Shown here piece after piece: positions 1 through 7,101 of a stretch of DNA of 33,159 nt. Below the pieces are notes generated by a model. The model was not told the origin of the DNA and did not search any database. It was given only the letters and a program-made list of their open reading frames with translations. The stretch's first letter is position 1. Every line of letters starts with the position of its first letter. Source of the stretch: an uncultured Tidjanibacter sp. (lineage in GTDB: Bacteria; Bacteroidota; Bacteroidia; Bacteroidales; Rikenellaceae); assembly GCA_944326085.1 (NCBI GenBank), contig CALVCL010000009.1, positions 1 through 33,159 of the forward strand, given 5' to 3'. The position numbers were made by a program, and so were the translations under genes.

Positions 1-529
1 CGGAATGCATCAGCAGTTCCTCGAACATCGTGAACATCCATACCGTATGCAGGTGGATGATGAAGTCGGACACCGCTGTATTGATTTCGGGATGCTTCTG
101 CTGCATGGCCGCGAACCACGCCTTGACCACCTCTGTAGAGCGGTCGGTATAATTCTCGCGGAAGCGTTCCAGCGAAGAACCTTGCGCACGGAATAACAGG
201 ATTCCCATCAGCGCACGGTGCTTGTCAATCAACAAGACATATTCGTCTATGCAGGATTTCAGGTATTTTTCCGACCGCATCATCATAATATCCTCGCCCC
301 GTATGCCGTGGTGTTCTTGCAGCATGGCTTCCAACGCGCATAAGACAGGACGGACTACCTCACGGAACAGTTCGTCTTTGTTTGTGAAGTAGTTATAGAT
401 ATTTCCGACGCCAACACTTGACAACTCCGCTATTTCGCGCATGGAAGTCTTGGAATAGCCTTCCCTCTCGAATTGTTGTCTGGCAACCGTCAATATCCGA
501 CCTCGTATGTCCTCTTTCAGCACTTGCAT
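1..529 (-). CDS. TetR/AcrR-family transcriptional regulator (3' part outside window)
   Basis: Reading the minus strand from an ATG at 527-529 gives an open frame to the window edge, about 176 residues, so the C-terminus is missing. The N-terminal 60 residues form a TetR-type DNA-binding domain: an opening helix (ILTVARQQFEREGYSKTSMR), then the recognition helix-turn-helix EIAELSSVGVGNIYNYFTNKDELF, which carries the usual G-x-Y-x-Y-F-x-x-K pattern. The rest is helical and should be the ligand-binding and dimerisation domain. Family members are usually around 190-200 residues, so little is lost. A likely promoter lies just upstream. The gene is divergent from the subtilase array, so it could regulate either the array or genes to its left; the sequence does not decide. 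The ligand is unknown. Confidence 0.88.
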   Translation of the reverse strand, partial: MQVLKEDIRGRILTVARQQFEREGYSKTSMREIAELSSVGVGNIYNYFTNKDELFREVVRPVLCALEAMLQEHHGIRGEDIMMMRSEKYLKSCIDEYVLLIDKHRALMGILLFRAQGSSLERFRENYTDRSTEVVKAWFAAMQQKHPEINTAVSDFIIHLHTVWMFTMFEELLMHS

Positions 530-562
530 TTATAGTGAACAATGTCTGTTTTTAATTTTTTG

Positions 563-594
563 CAAAGGTACAAGGCTTGAAATTGTCGGGCAAC
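563..594 (-). promoter_or_regulatory. Likely promoter of the TetR-family gene
   Basis: On the minus strand TACCTTTG (570 to 563) matches the Bacteroidetes -7 consensus TAnnTTTG exactly. A GTTG at 594-591 lies 20 bases upstream and fits the -33 element. The start codon at 529 is about 34 bases downstream of the -7 box, a normal leader length. This is a consensus match only. Confidence 0.55.
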
Positions 595-763
595 ACCTAA
601 TTATTGGGATTTAATAATACTCGGATAACAAGATATCTATAAGCTATGTAATGGTGCAAATTATTAATATGATTTCGTTTTAGACGGGAACTTTGCGGTA
701 TCAAATTACAATGAGTATTGAATGTATAATCTGATAATCAGAAAAATATAGAATGTTATCCGG

Positions 764-912
764 TTCAAGTGTGGAACTGTATGCTACACTCTTTACTTGA
801 AGGTCGTAGGAAACCTTGGATACAGATGTAACAATAGCAGCCCACGCTATAGCGTGAGAACCACTATGCTATCCTTGTATCCAATTTGAAAATTTCCTAC
901 GTTTTCAAGTAC
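764..912. repeat. Multi-segment foldback (inverted repeat) element
   Basis: The arms pair in several successive blocks: ACTTGAA (795-801) with TTCAAGT (904-910), CGTAGGAAA (805-813) with its complement (893-901), TTGGATACA (816-824) with TGTATCCAA (876-884), and ATAGCA (834-839) with TGCTAT (867-872). The centre is a perfect 14-base palindrome, CACGCTATAGCGTG (843-856). A further TTCAAGT at 764-770 could pair with the same left arm instead. No T-run follows, so it is not a simple terminator. It could be a MITE-like element, a structured RNA or a leader element of the array. Confidence 0.7.
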
Positions 913-1255
913 AAGATAAGCATAACGCTTCTTCTTTTGCTCGCATATCTTGGAAAGAGTTGCCTCGGTCCAATTATAAAGATATAAATAATACCGTATC
1001 GGGAGTCATCAAAATTGCAAGTATATGTGTGCGCATGTCGATTGTATTTTGAGTACTTACAATACACACTTTATCTTTTGTTTTGGCCGTTTAATTTAGA
1101 AATGCGCAGATATGTTTTGAAAACAGATGCATTTTAAATAATGGTGGAGGCTGTTTCTGTCGATATTTTTTATAATTTCGCAAATGACCGTTGATAGCCG
1201 TAAGACTGGGTACGGGAAACACAGATTACATAACTGCAATAACCGTGTTATTGGA

Positions 1256-4063
1256 ATGAGAATTAACTACTATCTGGCCGTATTGGCCGCGGTTGTCCTG
1301 TGTGCTTCATGCGTCAGGGAAGCCGTGAATGAAGAAAGTGTCCGCCCGTCGGGTAATGAGACCTATAGCGATGCTGATGATGTCGTTAAGGGTTGGGTGC
1401 GAATTAAACTTGACAAGGATGCAGCACCGCTTAATGTCGGGACGTTTACCCGTGGAGAAGCAGAAACGGGTAATGCAGAACTCGATGCGATTGCCGCTCA
1501 GTTCGGCGCTACTGAAGTAAGAAGGGTCTTCAACGAAGGCGGTAAATATGCAGAGCGTCGCCGCAAATTCGGCCTTCATCTGTGGTACGATATCAAGATA
1601 GACGAAAATGCGACCGTCACAAGGGCTGTCGAAACAATCAAGGATGTTCCAGGTGTGGCACATGTACAGCCTATCCGTATGGTGAATTTTATAGGCAGTG
1701 AACCTATACCTGCGGATGTCATTTATCGCCCTTCTTCCGCATCGATAGCTCCTGCTGCGGAAGAAGCTATGCCGTTCAATGACCCCAGGCTGCCAGAGCA
1801 GTGGAACTATCATAATGATGGCACATTGACCAATAACCGTGGTGAAGTCGTAGCCAAGGCAGGGGCGGATATAAACCTGTTTGAGGGCTGGAAGGCTATC
1901 GGTACGTATGGCGATCCTGATGTTGTCGTAGCGGTACTAGATATGGGTATTCAGTGGGACCATCCCGATTTGAAGGATAATATGTGGCGTAATGAAGCCG
2001 AAATTAACGGTACTGCCGACTTCGATGACGACAACAATGGTTACAAGGATGATTTCTATGGAGCCAATTTCATATCCGACAATCATCCGCATAACAGTGA
2101 AACGGTAGGTGCTATTCTCCCTGGAGACCATGGTACTCATGTTGCCGGAACTATTGCTGCTGTAAATAACAACGGCGAGGGCGTGTGTGGTATAGCAGGC
2201 GGAAGCGGCGAGGGCGATGGCGTGAAATTGATGACATGCCAAATAATGACTGAGCTAGGCGGTAAGGGTATTGTAATGCTTGATGTATTTGCGTATGCGG
2301 CAGATAACGGAGCCAATATTGCCAACTGTAGTTTTACCATCAGTCAGACAGAAATAGATCAGGATACTTCCGATGCATTGGATTACTTTATTGCAATGGC
2401 TGGTATGGATGAGACAGGTGAAATCCAGGTAGGCCCGATGGCAGGAGGGTTGATTGTATGTGGTGCAGGTAACAGTGGAACCGATATGGTGTTCTATCCT
2501 GCAAAGGATGACCGTACCGTGGCGGTTGGTGCAATAACTGCTACTGGTGCTGTGGGTTGGTATTCGGAATATGGTCCTGAAATAGACATCATGGCTCCTG
2601 GTGGCGACAACCGCGGTTCGGATGCTGAATATGTACTCAGTACGATAATTGATGGCTATGGCTATGAAGCCGGCACCTCTATGGCTACTCCTCATGTGTC
2701 GGGTGTTGCAGCATTGATACTGTCCAAATATAAGGGTATGGACTTTACTGCTGCAGAACTTCGCAAGAAACTAGAGGCAAGCTGCCGTCCTATGGATGAG
2801 GCCGGACTTATTGTCGATGGGGTAAATTATAACGGTATGGTTGGTAATGGTGTGATAGATGTTGCGCTTACTACTCTTGACATTCCGGAAGAAGGGCCAC
2901 AGACCCCTGACTTCAAGGCTGAGCCGGCTTCTGCCTCGGTGAGGATATATGGACTTGTGCCTGTTGATGGAAATGGAATGGCTGTTGTGAAATACAATTT
3001 TGAATGGGCTGAAGTTATTGACGGACAGGCTGGAGAAATGCAGAAAATGGTAATATCAAATACTTTCTCGGCCGGTGACGAGTATGAGTATATATTTGAG
3101 GGCAAGAGCGATGCATCATATACTTTCCGCATGAATGCTGTCGACCGTTATGGCAACGAGTCGGATTATATTGAATTCGACTGCGACACGAATCCTTATA
3201 CGAATCGTGCACCTGTGTTGCTGCGCGAATTCTCTGATGTTTCATTCAATAGGGCTGGCGAAGATAACTACCAGAACATCATATTGGCGGACTATTTTGA
3301 GGAGCAGGATGCAGTGTATGGTGACTACATCACCTATAGTGTCAAGAGTACCAATGATAGGATTGCTCGTGGTGAAATTGTAGGTGACAGAGCATTCTCA
3401 TTGCGTATATTTCCTATAAGTAAAGGAGAGTGCATATTGACGGTTACCGCTACAGATACCAACGGCGCATCGGTTTCTGCCGATGTGAACGTAACAGTTA
3501 AGGCTGGGTCTGGTAATGGTCCGTCTGTAGTTGTGCCTTTTGCCAACCTTTCACTCTCTGCAGGTGGAAGCAAAACCTATCAGTTGTCAAGTTATTTCAG
3601 GGATCCGACAGTTGGTGACGTGCTTGTCTATGAAGCGTTAAGCTCTGATGAGGATATTGCCACTGTAAATGTGGAAGGTACTGATATGACCGTTACAGGT
3701 GTTGCTGAAGGCGTTGCGGTAGTTACAGTGACGGCTATCGATAATAACGGTGAAGGAGAGTCCGTAAGTTCTGAACTGCAAATTACTGTAACTGGCGGTG
3801 GTGCAACGACAGGAACCTCCATGTCCGTTACGCCAAATCCTGTAGATGACCAAATGACCATTGCCATAGCAGATGCAGGTGCTGTATCGGCTAATATTGT
3901 AGTTTATGATGCGGCTGCACGTAAGGTCATGGAAAAGAATGTCTCCTTGGGAAGCGATGGTTCGGTGGTAGTAAACGGACTTGACGGTATGACTCCTGGT
4001 ATATATTCCGTGGTTGTAACAGTCGGCGACTCTATGTATAACTCGACATTTGTGAAGCGCTAA
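1256..4063 (+). CDS. Subtilisin-like S8 serine protease, lipoprotein with T9SS-type C-terminal domain (array copy A)
   Basis: Predicted surface endopeptidase of 935 residues. The chosen ATG gives a lipoprotein signal peptide ending LCASC (Cys19) followed by the basic/acidic VREAVNEE; the upstream ATG at 1184 would bury this signal. A conserved propeptide-like region (GWVRIKL... to GLHLWYDIKI) covers roughly residues 50-160. The catalytic triad is intact: Asp229 in VAVLDMG, His292 in HGTHVAG, Ser475 in GTSMATPHVSG, with the oxyanion Asn in AGNSG. Then come an Fn3-like domain (about 551-645), two cadherin/Ig-like domains (about 652-750 and 755-850) and a T9SS type A-like sorting domain (856-935: NPVDD, VYDAAAR, GIYSVVV, ending TFVKR). 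Unlike the other four copies it lacks the DxDxDG loop before GPMAGG. Protease family is certain; substrate and true route to the surface are unknown. Confidence 0.93.
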   Translation: MRINYYLAVLAAVVLCASCVREAVNEESVRPSGNETYSDADDVVKGWVRIKLDKDAAPLNVGTFTRGEAETGNAELDAIAAQFGATEVRRVFNEGGKYAERRRKFGLHLWYDIKIDENATVTRAVETIKDVPGVAHVQPIRMVNFIGSEPIPADVIYRPSSASIAPAAEEAMPFNDPRLPEQWNYHNDGTLTNNRGEVVAKAGADINLFEGWKAIGTYGDPDVVVAVLDMGIQWDHPDLKDNMWRNEAEINGTADFDDDNNGYKDDFYGANFISDNHPHNSETVGAILPGDHGTHVAGTIAAVNNNGEGVCGIAGGSGEGDGVKLMTCQIMTELGGKGIVMLDVFAYAADNGANIANCSFTISQTEIDQDTSDALDYFIAMAGMDETGEIQVGPMAGGLIVCGAGNSGTDMVFYPAKDDRTVAVGAITATGAVGWYSEYGPEIDIMAPGGDNRGSDAEYVLSTIIDGYGYEAGTSMATPHVSGVAALILSKYKGMDFTAAELRKKLEASCRPMDEAGLIVDGVNYNGMVGNGVIDVALTTLDIPEEGPQTPDFKAEPASASVRIYGLVPVDGNGMAVVKYNFEWAEVIDGQAGEMQKMVISNTFSAGDEYEYIFEGKSDASYTFRMNAVDRYGNESDYIEFDCDTNPYTNRAPVLLREFSDVSFNRAGEDNYQNIILADYFEEQDAVYGDYITYSVKSTNDRIARGEIVGDRAFSLRIFPISKGECILTVTATDTNGASVSADVNVTVKAGSGNGPSVVVPFANLSLSAGGSKTYQLSSYFRDPTVGDVLVYEALSSDEDIATVNVEGTDMTVTGVAEGVAVVTVTAIDNNGEGESVSSELQITVTGGGATTGTSMSVTPNPVDDQMTIAIADAGAVSANIVVYDAAARKVMEKNVSLGSDGSVVVNGLDGMTPGIYSVVVTVGDSMYNSTFVKR

Positions 4064-4077
4064 TGGCGCTTCACAAA
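4049..4077 (+). other. 12-bp hairpin enclosing the stop codon of copy A
   Basis: TTTGTGAAGCGC (4049-4060) and GCGCTTCACAAA (4066-4077) are perfect complements around a 5-base loop, TAATG, that contains the TAA stop codon. No T-run follows, so efficient intrinsic termination is unlikely. It may act as an mRNA 3'-stabilising or processing hairpin between copies A and B, or as a weak attenuator. Copy B starts 45 bases after the hairpin ends. Confidence 0.75.
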
Positions 4078-4122
4078 CTTGTCATGCAGAGCATGATTGT
4101 AAATAATTAATTGATTTTGAAT

Positions 4123-6894
4123 ATGGTTAAATTAAAGTATCTGGCATTTGCCGCAGCAGTATTGTCGGTCGCCTCGTGTGTGAGGGAACCGGAGATGGGT
4201 GTTGTACGGCAAGGAAACGAGGTCGTTTCTGACGGTGCTGATAATACGGATGTCATTGTTCCGGGTTGGGTCAGGGTGAAGCTAGACAGTAATGCAGATG
4301 CGTTGAATGTTGGTACCTTCACCCGCGGAACGGTATCGACAGGTAACGCTGCTCTTGACAAGGTAGCTTCGCAGCTCGGCGCTACAGAGGTTAGGCGTGT
4401 GTTTAAGGATGGCGGACGTTTTTCGGAACGCCGTCGCAAATTCGGCCTGCACTTGTGGTATGACATCAAGATAGGTAATAATGTGTCGGTGACAAGAGCT
4501 TCGAATGATTTGTCTTCCGTAGAGGGCATTGAGCATGTGGAACCAGTGTATAGGATGTATTTTGCTGATTATACTGAAGGTATTCCTGCTGAATACATGT
4601 ATATTCCCACAACAGACCAGCTCCCAGACAGAACGAATATGGAGGAAGGTGAGCTTCCTTTTAATGATCCTGAACTGTATAAGCAGTGGCATTACAACAA
4701 TGACGGTGTAACTACTACCGGTGCAAGGCGCGGGGCAGACATCAATTTGTTTGAGGCGTGGGAAAAATTCGGTGCAGGTGATCCGAGTGTGGTTGTTGCT
4801 GTAATGGATATGGGTGTTCAGTATGACCATCCGGATATTGCTGCCAATATGTGGATCAACCCCAATCCTGGGTCGAAAGGTGAGGATGACTATTATGACG
4901 ACATTCATGGGTGGAACTTCCAGTCAAATAGTCCCAATATTAGTGCCGGTGACCATGGTACTCATGTTGCAGGTACTATTGCAGCAGTGAATAATAATAG
5001 CATAGGAGTATGTGGTGTCGCAGGAGGTACCGGTAAAGGGGATGGCGCACGAATAATGACTTGTCAGATAGACTCCGGCGTTGATGGTGCTCCGTTTGAG
5101 GATGCTTTTGCCTATGCGGCAGACCATGGTGCTGTGATTGCTTCATGTAGCTGGGGTTCATACAGCTATAATGACAGCAAAATGACAGCTTTGGATGCGG
5201 CATTGGACTATTTCACTCAAAATGCCGGTTGGGATGATGTGGACAATGACGGCAACAATGATATTCAGACCGGTCCTATGGCAGGTGGTATGTGTTTTTT
5301 TGCTACCGGCAACTACAATACCGGCGGAGATCAGTATGTCGGGGTTATAAACTATCCTGCTTATGATGAGCGGGTAATTGCCGTTACCAGCATGGGTCCG
5401 GATTATACCAAGGCTACATCGGCACAGTATAGCCCTGAGACGGATATAATTGCTCCTGGTGGTGCTTCACCAGCTCAGACAGATGACCAGGGCGTGTACA
5501 GTACTGCAGTTGGCGGATATACTTTTCTATCAGGTACATCCATGGCTACTCCGCATGTTGCAGGGGTTGCAGCTCTTATTGTGTCCAACTATGGAGGTGA
5601 AGGGTTTACGGCAGAGGATTGTCGCAAAATGCTTCTTGCCAGCTATCGTGACATAGGCGAGTGGCAGGACCCCGAATGGCGTAATGAGATAGGAGTAGGT
5701 CTGCTTGATGCAAGCCTTATTGATGCCTATACAAAGAAACCGGCTAATGGGCCGGAAGTTCCTTCGGACTTGAAGATTACTCCTATACCTGACGGTGTTA
5801 CAATATCTTGTACTGTACCTGCCGATGGTAACGGTGAATCTGCTGCGTGGATATTGGTTACCTACAATATTGCCGGCGAGTCTGCGGAGAAAACTACGGC
5901 ACGTGCTGCATTCAACATGCCCGTCGGCAGTGAATATACTACAGAACTTACACTGAATGGAGCAACGCCATATGATTTCTCGATAGTTATAGAGGACCGT
6001 TACGGTAATGCCTCTCAGCCTTATGAGGAAACAGTAACGACCATAGAACATACAAACCGTCCGCCGGAAGTGGATATTCCTATCAGCGATATTACCATTC
6101 AGAGGGTTGGCGCTGATTATGGCCGTACGGTCGATTTGATTAACAGTTTTGGAGACCCTGATATTGATGGGTTTGGCGATAATCTTACGTTTGCCGCAAC
6201 TACTGCTTCGTCCGATATTGTCAAGTTGACAGTAGATGGTAGTACATTGCATATAGAGCCTGTTGGTATAGGTGCTGCAGAAGTGACTGTCACGGCTACC
6301 GATAGGAAGGAGGCAACAGTAACCGATACATTCAATGTGTTTGTGATTTATACAGATATTCCCGACGTGACTATTGATGGTGTCGGAGTGACAAATGCAA
6401 AGACCATTGATATGGCAACGTATTTCTACGTCAAGGAAGGAGAGACATATACTTATACGGTAACAAGTTCCGACAAGTCGGTCGTTGCGGCCAGCGAAAG
6501 GTCCAATGTACTGACGCTGACGCCGCTCAAGGCAGGGACTGCAACTGTCAATATACGTTGCAAGCCTGGTATGGGGGCTGGCTTTGACACTCAGTTCAAT
6601 GTAGAGGTTAAAGAGAGCAGTGAAGGTGGTGATGAACCAAGTGTAGAGGGTGGCGGCGCATTGACAGTTGTTGCAAATCCTGTCGATAACGAACTCGGCA
6701 TGTCAATGGAAGGCGCAGCCGGTAATTTCACCGTGAAAGTGTATGACTCTGCAGCACGTCAGGTAATGTCATCGAATATTACATTTACCGACGGAGCAGG
6801 CAGTATGAATGTTGCCACTCTTACTCCCGGTATATATTCATTGGTGCTTGAATCAAACGGCAATCGTTATAATACAACATTTGTTAAGCGTTAG
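4123..6894 (+). CDS. Subtilisin-like S8 serine protease, lipoprotein with T9SS-type C-terminal domain (array copy B)
   Basis: Closest in layout to copy A; 923 residues, beginning 59 bases after it. The start is the ATG giving MVKLKYLAF and lipobox SVASC (Cys19), followed by VREPE. The propeptide-like region runs from GWVRVKL to GLHLWYDIKI. The triad is Asp229 (VAVMDMG), His278 (HGTHVAG) and Ser473 (GTSMATPHVAG), with oxyanion Asn in ATGN. A DxDxDG-type loop (DDVDNDGNND) just before GPMAGG looks like a calcium-binding turn. The C-terminal half holds an Fn3-like domain (about 544-640), two cadherin/Ig-like domains (about 646-745 and 745-840) and the sorting domain (845-923, NPVDN, VYDSAAR, GIYSLVL, TTFVKR). 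It shares a probable transcript with copy A and is followed by a strong terminator. Confidence 0.93.
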   Translation: MVKLKYLAFAAAVLSVASCVREPEMGVVRQGNEVVSDGADNTDVIVPGWVRVKLDSNADALNVGTFTRGTVSTGNAALDKVASQLGATEVRRVFKDGGRFSERRRKFGLHLWYDIKIGNNVSVTRASNDLSSVEGIEHVEPVYRMYFADYTEGIPAEYMYIPTTDQLPDRTNMEEGELPFNDPELYKQWHYNNDGVTTTGARRGADINLFEAWEKFGAGDPSVVVAVMDMGVQYDHPDIAANMWINPNPGSKGEDDYYDDIHGWNFQSNSPNISAGDHGTHVAGTIAAVNNNSIGVCGVAGGTGKGDGARIMTCQIDSGVDGAPFEDAFAYAADHGAVIASCSWGSYSYNDSKMTALDAALDYFTQNAGWDDVDNDGNNDIQTGPMAGGMCFFATGNYNTGGDQYVGVINYPAYDERVIAVTSMGPDYTKATSAQYSPETDIIAPGGASPAQTDDQGVYSTAVGGYTFLSGTSMATPHVAGVAALIVSNYGGEGFTAEDCRKMLLASYRDIGEWQDPEWRNEIGVGLLDASLIDAYTKKPANGPEVPSDLKITPIPDGVTISCTVPADGNGESAAWILVTYNIAGESAEKTTARAAFNMPVGSEYTTELTLNGATPYDFSIVIEDRYGNASQPYEETVTTIEHTNRPPEVDIPISDITIQRVGADYGRTVDLINSFGDPDIDGFGDNLTFAATTASSDIVKLTVDGSTLHIEPVGIGAAEVTVTATDRKEATVTDTFNVFVIYTDIPDVTIDGVGVTNAKTIDMATYFYVKEGETYTYTVTSSDKSVVAASERSNVLTLTPLKAGTATVNIRCKPGMGAGFDTQFNVEVKESSEGGDEPSVEGGGALTVVANPVDNELGMSMEGAAGNFTVKVYDSAARQVMSSNITFTDGAGSMNVATLTPGIYSLVLESNGNRYNTTFVKR

Positions 6895-6919
6895 CGGTTG
6901 TTTAAATTTATAATGATTG

Positions 6920-6951
6920 ATGGCATCGGATAAGTTTCCGATGCCATTTTT
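6920..6951 (+). terminator. Intrinsic terminator after copy B
   Basis: ATGGCATCGGA (6920-6930) and TCCGATGCCAT (6937-6947) form a perfect 11-bp stem with a 6-base loop, followed by TTTT. It ends the A-B transcription unit and means copy C needs its own promoter. Confidence 0.88.
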
Positions 6952-7042
6952 ATAGTAATAATTTTGTGTCCATAACTGGGAATAAAATATGCGAAGTGCA
7001 TAAAATGGGGCGAGTATATGATGTAAATATCCGGATTTTCAT

Positions 7043-7050
7043 TATTTTTG
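7043..7050 (+). promoter_or_regulatory. Candidate -7 promoter element for copy C
   Basis: TATTTTTG matches TAnnTTTG exactly and lies about 52 bases before the start of copy C, downstream of the copy B terminator. No convincing TTTG is found 19-21 bases upstream, so only the -7 element is supported. Confidence 0.4.
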
Positions 7051-7101
7051 TTTGTTAAGCTTGTGTATAGCTTAAAACGAAAGGGATGGATTTTTAGACG
7101 A

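Larger units (their letters stand above)
530..1255. other. Long intergenic spacer between the TetR gene and the protease array
   Basis: I see no supportable gene here. Present are the TetR promoter (563-594), a 13-base palindrome TCTGATAATCAGA (730-742) and a large foldback element (764-912, listed separately). Just before copy A, TAATTTCG (1173-1180) is one base off the -7 consensus. It would start transcription near 1187, but no clear -33 box accompanies it. If real, it supports translation of copy A from 1256 rather than from the in-frame ATG at 1184. Confidence 0.6.

Noticed and set aside
1184..1255. In-frame upstream ATG for protease copy A, adding 24 residues
   Set aside because: It would place a charged stretch before the lipoprotein signal peptide and sits at the expected transcription start. 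All other copies begin directly with the signal peptide.
5530..6252. 240-codon frame antisense to protease copy B
   Set aside because: It lies wholly inside a gene with clear protein features, and its translation has no recognisable domain and shadow-like composition. The same applies to the 344-codon antisense frame at 9661-10695 in copy D.
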